Shown here in pieces: positions 28,227-37,193 of a stretch of DNA of 64,000 bases (its first letter is position 1; every line of letters starts with the position of its first letter). The notes below the pieces were generated by a model, which did not search any database, was not told the DNA's origin, and saw only the letters and a program-made list of their open reading frames with translations. This stretch comes from JAHFPN01 sp036559465 (lineage in GTDB: Bacteria > Pseudomonadota > Alphaproteobacteria > Rhizobiales > Xanthobacteraceae), in assembly GCA_036559465.1 (NCBI GenBank), contig DATBTC010000063.1, positions 1-64,000 on the forward strand, written 5' to 3'. The translations under genes and the position numbers were made by a program.

Positions 28227-29336
28227 TCAGGCCGGCGGCTCGTCCCGTTTGCTGGCCGGGGCTCCCGCCGATTCGGATATCGGCGGCGAAGCTACCACGT
28301 TCGCTTCGTCCTCGGCCCGCTTGCGTCGCGCCTCGCGCCGCGGCTCGGCCGCACGGCGATAGATGCGCAGCCGCTTCACCCGGCGCGGATCGGCATCCAA
28401 CACCTCAATCTCGAAATTCTCCGGTCCCTTCAGGATCTCGCCGCGCACCGGCACGCGACCCGCCAGCGTCACCATGAGCCCCCCGAGCGTATCGATTTCG
28501 CCGTTCTCCTCGGTGGGTGCGAAAGCTGGGCCGATTTTCACAGCGGCCTCGCCCAGACTCGCGCGCGCGTCGGCCAGGTAGCTGCCGTCGCCCTGCGTCT
28601 GGATATGCGTGGCTTCGGCGTCGTGCTCGTCCTCGATATTGCCGACGATCTCCTCGACGATGTCCTCGATCGAGACCAGACCGTCGGTGCCGCCATATTC
28701 GTCGATCACGAGCGCCAGGTGAATGCGGGTCGCCTGCATGCGCACCAGCAGATCGACCACCGGCATGGAGGGCGGCGCGAACAGGATGCGGCGCACGATC
28801 CGTGTCGCCGATAGCGGCAGCGCGAGATCGACGTGCTTGAGGTCGAGGTCGGCGGGCAGCGGCTTTTTCCGGCGCGCGTTCTTCGCCGGATCGATCGAAG
28901 CGCGTTCGGTCATATAGGTGACGAGATCGCGGATATGGACCATGCCCACCGGATCGTCGAGCGTATCGTCGTGTACCACCAGCCGCGAATGGCCGGCATT
29001 GGCGAACAGCTTCAGCAGGTCGCCGAGCGCGATATCCTTCTGCACAGCAATAATGTCTGCGCGCGGCACCATCACGTCGCCGATGCGCCGCTCCCGCAGC
29101 GTTAGGATATTGCGCAGCATCGCCCGCTCGGTCGGCGAGAACTCGCCTTCGGCGGTCTTGCTCTCCTCCAGCACCTCGGTGAGATCGGTGCGCAGCGAGC
29201 CGGAACTGCGCAAGCCCACGAGCGTCCGCAGGCGCTCGATCAATCCTTCGAGGCCCGAGCGCTGCGTCTCGGACGCGGCTGCGTCCTTGTCTTCGGGGGC
29301 CGCCGGTTTCGGCGGATATGATTCGTTCGCGCTCAT
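28227..29336 (-). CDS. CBS-domain protein, CorC/HlyC type
   Basis: The 369-residue protein lacks the DUF21 membrane domain and so resembles soluble CorC (YbeX). Two CBS domains lie at about 85-215 (RIGDVMVPRADIIAVQKDI, then MPVVDLLVRMQATRIHLALVIDEYGGTDGLVSIED). A CorC_HlyC C-terminal domain (ADARASLGEAAVKIG to GRVPVRGEILKGPENFEIEVLDADPRRVKRLRIY) follows. CorC proteins bind nucleotides and are linked to magnesium/cobalt resistance; the ybeZ-ybeY-corC-lnt order is standard. Confidence 0.9.
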   Translation of the reverse strand: MSANESYPPKPAAPEDKDAAASETQRSGLEGLIERLRTLVGLRSSGSLRTDLTEVLEESKTAEGEFSPTERAMLRNILTLRERRIGDVMVPRADIIAVQKDIALGDLLKLFANAGHSRLVVHDDTLDDPVGMVHIRDLVTYMTERASIDPAKNARRKKPLPADLDLKHVDLALPLSATRIVRRILFAPPSMPVVDLLVRMQATRIHLALVIDEYGGTDGLVSIEDIVEEIVGNIEDEHDAEATHIQTQGDGSYLADARASLGEAAVKIGPAFAPTEENGEIDTLGGLMVTLAGRVPVRGEILKGPENFEIEVLDADPRRVKRLRIYRRAAEPRREARRKRAEDEANVVASPPISESAGAPASKRDEPPA

Positions 29337-29341
29337 GGCGG

Positions 29342-29821
29342 TCAGATTACCGGCGCTTCGGTGCGGGCATAGGGATCGGGTACTCCGAGCCGGGCGAGAA
29401 TCTCCCGCTCCAGCCGCTCCATGATTTCAGCGTCGCGATCGTTTTCGTGGTCGTGACCCAGAAGATGCAGCATGCCGTGCACGGTCAGATGCGCAAGATG
29501 GTCGCGCGCGGAAATCCGCTGCTCGGCTGCTTCGCGCGCGATGGTCTCGTAGGCCAGCACCACGTCGCCGAGCAACCGCGGCTCCGCGCTCCCACCGGCG
29601 GGCGCGGGGAACGAGAGCACGTTGGTGGCGCTATCCTTTCCGCGCCAGGTGCGATTGAGCGTACGCATTTTCGCATCGTCCGTGAGCACGACGCCGATCT
29701 CGACGCCGGAAGCATTGGTGTCGGCGAGCGCCGCTTCGGCGGCGCGGCGCACGATCGCCTCGGCGCCGGAGAAAAGCTGCCAGGCGCCCGCTTCGACGGA
29801 AATCTCGATTGCGAAGCTCAC
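29342..29821 (-). CDS. ybeY: rRNA maturation endoribonuclease YbeY
   Basis: YbeY is a zinc metalloenzyme for 16S rRNA 3'-end processing and ribosome quality control. The 159-residue protein starts at GTG 29821 and overlaps the phoH stop by four bases (GTGA). It has RTLNRTWRGKDSATNVLSFP and the metal motif HGMLHLLGHDHEND (H-x3-H-x5-H), both diagnostic. Confidence 0.96.
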   Translation of the reverse strand: MSFAIEISVEAGAWQLFSGAEAIVRRAAEAALADTNASGVEIGVVLTDDAKMRTLNRTWRGKDSATNVLSFPAPAGGSAEPRLLGDVVLAYETIAREAAEQRISARDHLAHLTVHGMLHLLGHDHENDRDAEIMERLEREILARLGVPDPYARTEAPVI

Positions 29822-30864
29822 GCTTTCTTCTCCTTCGTCGCCTTCGCCTTGGTCGCGGCGGCGTCATAGGCATTGACGATGCGCGACACCAGCTCGTGGC
29901 GCACCACGTCGGCGCTGGTGAAGGCGACGTGCGCGATGTCTTCGATTTTGGCTAACAGCTCCACCGCCTCGTTGAGCCCCGAGGTCTGGCCCGGCGGAAG
30001 GTCGGTCTGCGAAAGGTCGCCGGTGACGATCATGCGCGAATTCTCGCCGAGCCGGGTCAAGAACATCTTCATCTGCATCGAGGTCGTGTTCTGCGCCTCG
30101 TCGAGGATGACGGCGGCATTGGCGAGCGTGCGGCCGCGCATGAACGCAAGCGGTGCGATCTCGATTTCGCCGGCTTGCAGCGCGCGCTCGACCATACCGC
30201 GGTCCATGACGTCGTAGAACGCGTCGTAGATCGGCCTGAGATACGGATCGACCTTCTCGCGCATGTCACCGGGCAGAAACCCGAGCCGCTCGCCGGCCTC
30301 GACCGCGGGGCGAGATAGGATGATGCGGTCGATCTCACGCCGCTCGAACAGGTGCACGGCGTACGCTACCGCAAGCCACGTTTTGCCGGTGCCGGCGGGG
30401 CCGGTGGCGAGCACCAGCGAATGGCGCTTCAGCGCCCGGAGGTAAGCATTCTGCATCGGCGTTCGCGCGCGCACTGCGCGCTTGCGAAGCTTGATCTCCT
30501 CGAAGCGGCTGTTCGCGGAGGCGCCGGCGCCTTCCGCCTCGAACAGAGAGGCCTGCGCCACCACTTGGCGGATCGCGCCTTCGATGTCGCCGGTACCGAT
30601 TTCATGGCCGTTGCTCAGTTGTTCATAGAGCGACGTGAGCACCAGCCGCGCCTGCTCGCAGGCGAGCTTTTCGCCCTCCAACGACGCGTGGTTGCCGCGG
30701 TGGTCGGCCACTACATTGAGACGGCGCTCGATCAGCGCGAGATTCTCGCCGTAGCGACCGAACAAGGTGCTCGCCAGCCGGTTGTCGTCGAAGGCGACGT
30801 CGATGCGCGCCGAACCTTCTCTGTCCTTGGCGGAAACTGCGTTGCGCGTATCGGGATTGCGCAT
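29818..30864 (-). CDS. ybeZ: PhoH-family ATPase (YbeZ)
   Basis: This 348-residue P-loop ATPase works with YbeY in RNA metabolism. It has Walker A GPAGTGKTWLA (near 160), the PhoH signature ILSRPAVEAGERLGFLPGDMREKVDPYLRPIYDAF, and Walker B AAVILDEAQNTTSMQMKMFLTR. A KH-like N-terminal region precedes the ATPase. Its ATG shares a base with the miaB stop (TGATG), and its stop overlaps the ybeY start. Confidence 0.95.
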   Translation of the reverse strand: MRNPDTRNAVSAKDREGSARIDVAFDDNRLASTLFGRYGENLALIERRLNVVADHRGNHASLEGEKLACEQARLVLTSLYEQLSNGHEIGTGDIEGAIRQVVAQASLFEAEGAGASANSRFEEIKLRKRAVRARTPMQNAYLRALKRHSLVLATGPAGTGKTWLAVAYAVHLFERREIDRIILSRPAVEAGERLGFLPGDMREKVDPYLRPIYDAFYDVMDRGMVERALQAGEIEIAPLAFMRGRTLANAAVILDEAQNTTSMQMKMFLTRLGENSRMIVTGDLSQTDLPPGQTSGLNEAVELLAKIEDIAHVAFTSADVVRHELVSRIVNAYDAAATKAKATKEKKA

Positions 30865-32261
30865 CAGGCGCCACCTGTGGCGAGTTCCGCGTGTTGCGGC
30901 TTGCGCGCATGCGCTTCGGTCACGATCTCGCCGAGCAAGCTTTTTGCTCCGGCCTCGACGACACGCACCGCGGTGATAGTGCCGATGCGGTCCTGCGGCG
31001 CGTTCACCTGCACCGGCTGCTGATACGGCGAGCGACCGACGATCTGCCCCGCAAGCCGGCCCGGCTTATCGAACAGAACGTCGAGCGTGCGGCCGACAAG
31101 GGAGCGGTTGAACGCCCGCTTCTGCTGCTCAAGCAGGTCTTGCAACCGCGCCAGGCGCTCCGCCTTCACGGCTTCGTCGATCTGCGCCATTTCCGCCGCC
31201 GGCGTGCCGGGGCGGGGGCTGTATTTGAAGGAATAGGCCTGGGTGAAAACCACGCGCTCGATGAGATCTATAGTTGCCGCGAAGTCGTTCTCCGTCTCGC
31301 CCGGGAAGCCGACGATGAAGTCGGACGAGACCGCGATATCGGGCCGCGCCGCGCGCACGCGCTCGATGACAGAAAGATACAGGCCGCGATCATGACCCCG
31401 GTTCATGGCCTCAAGCACCCGGTCCGAACCCGACTGCACCGGCAGATGCAGGCAGGGCATGAGCTTTTCGAGATCCCGGTGCGCGAAAATCAGGTCGCCC
31501 GCCATGTCGCATGGATGGCTCGTGGTGTAGCGCAGCCGTTCGATCCCCGGCACTTCTGCGACACGTGCCAGCAAATCGGCAAGGCTGGCGCTGCGGCCGT
31601 TCCGCTCTAAGCCATGATAGGCGTTGACGTTCTGACCGATGAGCGTGACCTCGACGACGCCGGCCTCAGCCAGCCGTTCCACTTCTTCCACGATCTTCCC
31701 GACCGGCCGCGAGACCTCAACGCCGCGCGTATAGGGCACGACACAGAAGGTGCAGAACTTGTCGCAGCCCTCCTGCACCGTCACGAACGCGGCGACACCG
31801 CGGGCGCGCGTGGCATCGTGGCTCGGCGGCGCCAGACGGTCGAACTTGTCCTCGAGCGGGAATTCGGTATCGACGACGGTCTTTCCTTTGCCGGCACGCG
31901 CGAGCAGTTCCGGTAGGCGATGGATGCTTTGCGGCCCGACTACGATGTCCACGGTCGGCGCGCGCCGGACGATCTCATTGCCCTCGGCTTGCGCGACGCA
32001 GCCGGCGACCGCGACGAGCACGCCGCGCCCCTTGCGCGCCGCATCCGCCTTGATGCGGCGCATACGGCCGAGCTCGGAATAGATCTTCTCCACCGCCTTC
32101 TCGCGGATATTGCAAGTGTTGAGGATGATCAGGTCGGCGTCCTCGGGCTCCGCGGTCTCGACGAATCCATCGCGCGCCAAGCTGTCCACCATGCGATGCG
32201 CATCGTAGACGTTCATCTGGCAGCCGTAGGACTTGATGTAGAGCTTGCGGGTTTTGCCCAC
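30864..32261 (-). CDS. miaB: tRNA-2-methylthio-N6-dimethylallyladenosine synthase
   Basis: MiaB methylthiolates A37 of tRNAs. The 465-residue protein has the three N-terminal UPF0004 cysteines (SYGCQMNVYD, LNTCNIREKA, AGCVAQAEG) that hold the auxiliary 4Fe-4S cluster. The radical SAM motif is in QEGCDKFCTFCVVPYTRG (near 160), and a C-terminal TRAM domain lies near 395-455. It lies between plsC and ybeZ. Confidence 0.97.
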   Translation of the reverse strand: MGKTRKLYIKSYGCQMNVYDAHRMVDSLARDGFVETAEPEDADLIILNTCNIREKAVEKIYSELGRMRRIKADAARKGRGVLVAVAGCVAQAEGNEIVRRAPTVDIVVGPQSIHRLPELLARAGKGKTVVDTEFPLEDKFDRLAPPSHDATRARGVAAFVTVQEGCDKFCTFCVVPYTRGVEVSRPVGKIVEEVERLAEAGVVEVTLIGQNVNAYHGLERNGRSASLADLLARVAEVPGIERLRYTTSHPCDMAGDLIFAHRDLEKLMPCLHLPVQSGSDRVLEAMNRGHDRGLYLSVIERVRAARPDIAVSSDFIVGFPGETENDFAATIDLIERVVFTQAYSFKYSPRPGTPAAEMAQIDEAVKAERLARLQDLLEQQKRAFNRSLVGRTLDVLFDKPGRLAGQIVGRSPYQQPVQVNAPQDRIGTITAVRVVEAGAKSLLGEIVTEAHARKPQHAELATGGA

Positions 32262-32270
32262 GGCTACCTC

Positions 32271-33089
32271 TTACCGGGTTTCGACCGGCAAGGGAACGGC
32301 CCCGCCGGAAACCTCGATACGGCCTGAAAGCGCGGCCACCGTCATGCGGCGTACCGCCGCTTCGGCAATGCGCGCCAGCAACTTGCGATCTGCATCCGCA
32401 TCCACCGAAATTATCGGCCCGAAAGTCACGATCACATCGATCGCGCCCTCGCGCAGCACTCGGAAAAAATGCCTGGTCAGTCCGATATCGCCGTACCACG
32501 CTGCGACCGACCGGAATTGGCGGCCCATGGGTAAGCCGTGCAGGCGCGTATAGGCCACCGACACCGGTTGCATATAGACCCGGCCCTTGTCGCCGAGCGC
32601 GTCGCGCACCGCGCCGAACAGCGCCGTGCGGAACGGCATCACGGTATTTCCGTCGCTGGACGTGCCTTCGCCGAACAGCACCACCGGGTCGCCGTCGATC
32701 ATGCGCGAAGCGATTTCTCGATTGACGTCGGCGGTCGCCTGCCGCCGCGATCGATCGATGAACACGGTGCGCTGCAGCCGCGCCAACAGGCTTACGACCG
32801 GCCAGCGCCCGATCTCGGCCTTGGCGGTGAAGACGAGCGGCGTGATCGAGCTCAGGACCGGAATATCGATCCACGAGCAATGATTGGAGACGTACATTAA
32901 CGGGCGCTCCGCCGCAGGCGCGCCGCGAACATGCACGCGCACGCCCAAGAACACGAGGCAGAGCTTGTGATAATACATCGGGATCGACCGCCGCAGCGGC
33001 AACTTCAGCTTGAGCGCGATCCACTGCGCCGGGATCCCGAACAGCGTGGCTATCGCCCAGCCGACGAGCGCGATGATCGTGCGCAGCAT
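32271..33089 (-). CDS. plsC: 1-acyl-sn-glycerol-3-phosphate acyltransferase
   Basis: PlsC converts lysophosphatidic acid to phosphatidic acid at the inner membrane. The 272-residue protein has an N-terminal hydrophobic anchor (LVGWAIATLFGIPAQWIALKL). The catalytic NHCSWIDIPVLSS (H-x4-D) is near 70, and the acyl-acceptor motif FGEGTSSDGNTVMPF near 160. It lies immediately after the Fur-family gene. Confidence 0.93.
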   Translation of the reverse strand: MLRTIIALVGWAIATLFGIPAQWIALKLKLPLRRSIPMYYHKLCLVFLGVRVHVRGAPAAERPLMYVSNHCSWIDIPVLSSITPLVFTAKAEIGRWPVVSLLARLQRTVFIDRSRRQATADVNREIASRMIDGDPVVLFGEGTSSDGNTVMPFRTALFGAVRDALGDKGRVYMQPVSVAYTRLHGLPMGRQFRSVAAWYGDIGLTRHFFRVLREGAIDVIVTFGPIISVDADADRKLLARIAEAAVRRMTVAALSGRIEVSGGAVPLPVETR

Positions 33090-33093
33090 CGGA

Positions 33094-33543
33094 TCAGGAC
33101 TTCTTGTCTTTGACCGGCACAGCGTAGAGCTCGAGCCGGTGATCGACGATCTTGTAGCCGTGGCGCCGAGCGATCTCGTCCTGCAGCTTCTCGATCTCGT
33201 CGGATTGGAACTCGATCACCTTGCCCGAGCGCAGATCGATTAGATGGTCGTGGTGCTCGTGCGGCATTCGCTCGTAGCGCGAGCGGCCGTCGCGGAAATC
33301 GTGCCGCTCGATGATGCCGGCGTCCTCGAACAGCCTGACCGTGCGGTAGACCGTCGAAATCGAGATCTTATCGTCGATCGCGACCGCGCGCTTGTAGAGC
33401 TCCTCGACGTCGGGATGGTCCTGCGAGCGGCCCAAGACGCGCGCGATCACGCGGCGCTGCTCGGTCATGCGCAAGCCCTTGGCGATGCACGCCTCTTCGA
33501 TGGAGCTCAGCTTTGCGCCGCTCACGATACTCATCCTTCGCAC
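33094..33543 (-). CDS. fur: Fur-family metalloregulator (Fur/Mur type)
   Basis: This 149-residue Fur-fold repressor has an N-terminal winged helix (LRMTEQRRVIARVLGRS, SISTVYRTVRLFEDAGIIER) and a metal-binding EHHDHLIDLRSGKVIEF. The two cysteines that follow HHDHLI in enteric Fur (C-x2-C) are replaced by Asp-x-x-Ser. This is typical of rhizobial proteins that act as manganese-responsive Mur or atypical Fur. It is the second Fur-superfamily gene in the window beside irr; whether it senses Mn or Fe cannot be told here. Confidence 0.9.
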   Translation of the reverse strand: MRRMSIVSGAKLSSIEEACIAKGLRMTEQRRVIARVLGRSQDHPDVEELYKRAVAIDDKISISTVYRTVRLFEDAGIIERHDFRDGRSRYERMPHEHHDHLIDLRSGKVIEFQSDEIEKLQDEIARRHGYKIVDHRLELYAVPVKDKKS

Positions 33544-33626
33544 GCCTCAGGAGGTCCATATTTTAGGGTCGTGGACCCGAGGCGTCCATCTTGTTTAAGC
33601 CAAGCCTCGTTCAAGCTAGGTCTTGT

Positions 33627-34118
33627 TCAAATCAGGTCGCGGCGCAAGACGCGCGCGACGGCGGTGCCAGCAGGCTTGGCGTAATAGCCCTCACGGCGGC
33701 CGACTTGGCTGAATCCGGCGCGCTCGTAGAGTCGTAGTGCCGGGCGGTTACCGTCCTCGACCTCGAGGAACAGACGCGCGACGCCGAGCGCTGCGAGTCT
33801 CGACAGGTGCCGCCGCACGAGCGAGGAGGCAAGACCGCGGCCGCGCTCGGCAGGCAGCACTGCGACGGTTAGAATCTCCGCCTCGTCGGCGGCGCGGCGG
33901 GAAAGAATGAATCCGACGATCCTGCCGCGGCCGCCGTCGCTGCGGCCGACTTGCGCAATCACCGAGCGATCCGCAAGCAGCTGCTCGAATTCAGCTTCGC
34001 TCCAACCGTGACGGAAGCATGTTGCATGCACGATCGCGAGCGTTGCAGCATCCTGCGGCCGCGCATCGAGGATCGCCGGCTCGCTCTTGCCGAACAGGCG
34101 GGAGAAGAAACCCATCAT
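33627..34118 (-). CDS. rimI: Ribosomal-protein-alanine N-acetyltransferase-like GNAT protein
   Basis: The 163-residue protein begins MMGFFSRLFGKSE. The GNAT core is EILTVAVLPAERGRGLASSLVRRHLSRLAALGVARLFLEVEDGNRPALRLYERAGF, with the acetyl-CoA loop R-G-R-G-L-A. The ATG at 34118 overlaps the tsaB stop (ATGA), which fixes the start. The tsaB-rimI pairing supports the RimI-like call, the S18 N-acetyltransferase of E. coli; the substrate is inferred. Confidence 0.88.
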   Translation of the reverse strand: MMGFFSRLFGKSEPAILDARPQDAATLAIVHATCFRHGWSEAEFEQLLADRSVIAQVGRSDGGRGRIVGFILSRRAADEAEILTVAVLPAERGRGLASSLVRRHLSRLAALGVARLFLEVEDGNRPALRLYERAGFSQVGRREGYYAKPAGTAVARVLRRDLI

Positions 34119-34798
34119 CGCCGTGGCAGGCGGCTCGCGTCCTGCGGCTTGGCATCGGCCGGACGCAGATAAAGCGGACGCGGCTTGGCGTGCGCGGGAT
34201 CGGCCGCTGCGCCCAGCCGCGCGACCCAGATGATGTCGGGCGCCGGCCGCGGATCGACTACCAGCGGCGGGGCTACATTTGCCGGCCAGTGCGCCGCCAG
34301 CATCGCCGCGCCCGAGCCCGCGATGCGGACCGGACCGAGCGCCACCGCACGGATCGCATCGCGCAGGCTCGATGCGCGCGGCGCCACCAACGTACGCCCG
34401 CCGGCGCCGACCATTTGCAGGTAGAGATTTCCGTGCTTCGCATCGAGCGCGGCCACCACCGGCACCGCGTCGCTCTCGGTGATGTAGGGCGCGATCAGCG
34501 CCGCCAGCGTCGTGACGCCGACCGCAGGCTTGCCCGAAACCAGCGCCAGGCCGCGGGCCGCGGAAATGCCAACGCGCAGGCCGGTGAAACTGCCCGGCCC
34601 GATGGTGGTGACAATACGGTCGACGGAATCGAAACCCGCGCCCGCGTTCTTCAACACCCGTTCGATGAGCGGGATCAGCGCCTCGGCATGGCCACGGTCG
34701 AGATCGAGCGATTGGACGGCAAGCGGCTCCGGGACCGTGGTGTCGATCAATGCCGCCGAGCAAGCCTCAAGCGCAGTATCGATTGCAAGGACGCGCAT
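34115..34798 (-). CDS. tsaB: tRNA threonylcarbamoyladenosine biosynthesis protein TsaB
   Basis: TsaB partners TsaD and TsaE in making t6A37 of ANN-decoding tRNAs. The 227-residue actin-like protein starts MRVLAIDTALEACSAALID at ATG 34798. It has HAEALIPLIERVL and IGPGSFTGLRVGISAARGLAL (near 70-90), which identify the family. It overlaps rimI by four bases. Confidence 0.95.
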   Translation of the reverse strand: MRVLAIDTALEACSAALIDTTVPEPLAVQSLDLDRGHAEALIPLIERVLKNAGAGFDSVDRIVTTIGPGSFTGLRVGISAARGLALVSGKPAVGVTTLAALIAPYITESDAVPVVAALDAKHGNLYLQMVGAGGRTLVAPRASSLRDAIRAVALGPVRIAGSGAAMLAAHWPANVAPPLVVDPRPAPDIIWVARLGAAADPAHAKPRPLYLRPADAKPQDASRLPRR

Positions 34799-34817
34799 TT
34801 CGACTGGCCGGCCTCCG

Positions 34818-35375
34818 TCAGACCGGACGCACCTCGACCACATCGGGGACGAAGTGGCGCAAGAGGTTCTCGATGCCGTTCTTCAGCGTTGCTGTCGATG
34901 ACGGGCAGCCCGCGCAGGATCCCTTCATGTCGAGATAGACGACGCCGTCGCGGAAGCCGCGGAAAGTGATGTCGCCGCCGTCATAGGCCACCGCCGGGCG
35001 CACGCGCGTCTCCAGCAGTTCCTTGATCGTGACAACGAGCGCCTCGTCCTTGGCGTCGAAGAATTCTTCGGTGCCCACCACGGCCGCGGCGTCGCTGCGC
35101 ACGAGCGGCTCGCCGGAGAGGTAATGCTCCATGATCGCGCCGAGGATCGCGGGCTTCAGGTGCGACCAGTCGCCTTCGGCCTTGGTGACGGTGACGAAAT
35201 CCTGGCCGAAGAATACGCCGCTGACGCCGGGCACGGCGAACAGCTTGGCAGCGAGCGGCGAACGCTCCGCCGTGCTCGCGTCGCGCATGTCGAGCGTGCC
35301 TTCCGGAAGCACGGTCCGCCCGGGCAGGAACTTGAGCGTTGCCGGATTGGGGGTCGTCTCGGTCTGGATGAACAT
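34818..35375 (-). CDS. nfuA: NifU-family Fe-S carrier protein (NfuA-like)
   Basis: This 185-residue protein carries 4Fe-4S clusters to target enzymes such as MiaB. The N-terminal Nfu_N domain begins MFIQTETTPNPATLKFLPG with GVFFGQDFVTVTK. The C-terminal NifU domain ends with DMKGSCAGCPSSTATLKNGIENLL, whose CxxC pair binds the cluster between two subunits. It lies between the stress protein and tsaB. Confidence 0.95.
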   Translation of the reverse strand: MFIQTETTPNPATLKFLPGRTVLPEGTLDMRDASTAERSPLAAKLFAVPGVSGVFFGQDFVTVTKAEGDWSHLKPAILGAIMEHYLSGEPLVRSDAAAVVGTEEFFDAKDEALVVTIKELLETRVRPAVAYDGGDITFRGFRDGVVYLDMKGSCAGCPSSTATLKNGIENLLRHFVPDVVEVRPV

Positions 35376-35451
35376 TGCTTTCTCCCGGGCGCGAGTCGGC
35401 GCCCGATTTCTCCTCTAATGTAGGGCTTCCGGGCTTGGTCCGAAAGGCCGC

Positions 35452-35946
35452 TCAGGAAAGGGCGTCGATCTGGGCGTCGGTCAGATGTCCGGGCACGATC
35501 GTGATCGGGATCGGGAAGGTTCCGGAGCCGCCCCCGGCCAGCGAGGAAACCAGGGGGCCCGGCCCTTCGGCGCCGGTTCCGGCCGCCAGAACCAGGATCG
35601 CGATCTCGCGGTTTTCCTGGATCAGCTTCAGAATCTCTTCCGGCTTCTTGCCCTCGCGAACTACTCGTTGCGGATCGATGCCGGCCAGGTTACGGGCGCG
35701 CGCGGCGAATTCGTCGAGCCGGCTCTCGGCCTCCTCGAGCGCTTCCGCGCGCATGAGTTCGCTCACACCGAGCCACTCCTGGTTGCCGCCCGGCGGCGAG
35801 GCGACCGCGACCATGACGAGCTTGCCGCTGGTACGCGCCGCCCGCCGGCTCGCGTAATAGACGGCGCGGTCGCACTCCGGCGTCTCGTCGATGACGACGA
35901 GGAACGTGCGCGGATACTCTGCGGGCATCTCTTTGGGTCGGCTCAT
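35452..35946 (-). CDS. Universal stress protein family
   Basis: The 164-residue protein begins MSRPKEMPAEYPRTFLVVIDETPECDRAVYYASRRA, the first beta-alpha unit of the UspA fold. It ends with FPIPITIVPGHLTDAQIDAL. The ATP-binding G-x2-G-x9-GS motif of nucleotide-binding members is replaced by a glycine-rich loop SSLAGGGSGTFPIPI, so nucleotide binding is uncertain. The ATG at 35946 was preferred to an in-frame start 20 codons upstream that adds a basic low-complexity segment. Confidence 0.85.
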   Translation of the reverse strand: MSRPKEMPAEYPRTFLVVIDETPECDRAVYYASRRAARTSGKLVMVAVASPPGGNQEWLGVSELMRAEALEEAESRLDEFAARARNLAGIDPQRVVREGKKPEEILKLIQENREIAILVLAAGTGAEGPGPLVSSLAGGGSGTFPIPITIVPGHLTDAQIDALS

Positions 35947-36009
35947 GCAATCGGTCCGCCGAACACGCGAATGCTGCCACGCTCGGGCCGAGCGCGCAAA
36001 GCGCACAAA

Positions 36010-37047
36010 TCAAGCACGCACGAAACCGCAGATGTCCTTGACCGCCTTCATGGTTTCGGCGGCGATGGCCCGCGCACGAGCCGAACCATCGGCGAGTACC
36101 CGGTCGAGTTGGGCGGGGTCCTGCATCAGCCGCTTCATCTCACCGCCGATCGGGCCGAGCTTCGCGACCGCGCGTTCGGTCAGCGCGTCCTTGAATCGGG
36201 AGAACTGGGCGCCGCCGAATTCCTTCAGCACTTCGGCGTTGGTCTTGCCGGTGAGCGCCGAATAAATGCCGACGAGGTTCTCCGCCTCCGGCCGCGTCTC
36301 GAGTTCCTTCTCGTCGCTCGGGAACGGCAGCGGGTCGGTTTTTGCTTTCTTGAACTTCTGCGCGATCGTGTCGGCATCGTCGGCAAGATTGATGCGCGAA
36401 TAGTCGGAGGCGTCCGACTTCGACATCTTCTTCGTGCCGTCGCGCAGCGACATCACGCGCATCGCCGGGCCCGAGATCAGCGGTTCGGTGAGCGGAAAGA
36501 AAGCGTCGCCGTGGCCGAGTGCGGCGATGCGTTTGGCAAAATCGTTGTTGAATTTCTGCGCGATGTCGCGCGTCAGCTCCAGATGCTGCTTCTGGTCCTC
36601 GCCGACCGGAACGTGCGTCGCGCGGTAGGCCAGAATGTCGGCGGCCATCAGGCATGGATACGCGTAAAGGCCGACCGAGACATTCTCGCGGTCCTTGCCC
36701 GCCTTCTCCTTGAACTGGGTCATGCGGTTGAGCCAGCCCACGCGCGCGATGCAACTGAACACCCAGGCGAGCTCCGCGTGCTCGGAAACTTGGCTCTGGT
36801 TGAAGATGATGTGCTGCTTCGGATCGATGCCGGAGGCGATGAAGGCCGCGGTCACCTCGCGGATGCTCTTGGTCAGCTCGTCCGGGTCCTGCCAGACCGT
36901 GATCGCGTGCAGATCGACGACGCAATAGATGCAGTCGTACTTCGCCTGCAGCTCGACGAAGCGCTTGATGGCGCCGAGATAATTCCCGAGATGCAGATTG
37001 CCGCTGGGCTGCACCCCTGAGAAAACGCGCTGCTTGAACTCGGCCAT
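36010..37047 (-). CDS. trpS: Tryptophanyl-tRNA synthetase
   Basis: This class I synthetase charges tRNA-Trp. The 345-residue protein starts MAEFKQRVFSGVQPSGNLHLGNYLGAIKRF, with PSGNLHLGN as the HIGH-type motif. It contains SQVSEHAELAWVFSCIARVGWLNRMTQFK and KMSKSDASD (KMSKS motif, near 213). The start at ATG 37047 gives the normal family length. It is the first gene of the long minus-strand block. Confidence 0.97.
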   Translation of the reverse strand: MAEFKQRVFSGVQPSGNLHLGNYLGAIKRFVELQAKYDCIYCVVDLHAITVWQDPDELTKSIREVTAAFIASGIDPKQHIIFNQSQVSEHAELAWVFSCIARVGWLNRMTQFKEKAGKDRENVSVGLYAYPCLMAADILAYRATHVPVGEDQKQHLELTRDIAQKFNNDFAKRIAALGHGDAFFPLTEPLISGPAMRVMSLRDGTKKMSKSDASDYSRINLADDADTIAQKFKKAKTDPLPFPSDEKELETRPEAENLVGIYSALTGKTNAEVLKEFGGAQFSRFKDALTERAVAKLGPIGGEMKRLMQDPAQLDRVLADGSARARAIAAETMKAVKDICGFVRA

Positions 37048-37193
37048 CGCTGCCCCCGTGCGGGCCGCCTCATGCCACGCGAACGCCGCGCGAAGCAAGG
37101 GGATGGGCCGAGGCCCAAGCTTATACCGCACGCGCCGTGCGGTTGCGGGCACAGGGGCGCCTTGCTAGGCCGATGCGCTGACTGGAGAAGACC

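Noticed and set aside
33627..34763. A 378-residue acetyltransferase
   Set aside because: The N-terminal part is an out-of-frame reading of tsaB; the GNAT gene begins at the ATGA overlap at 34118.
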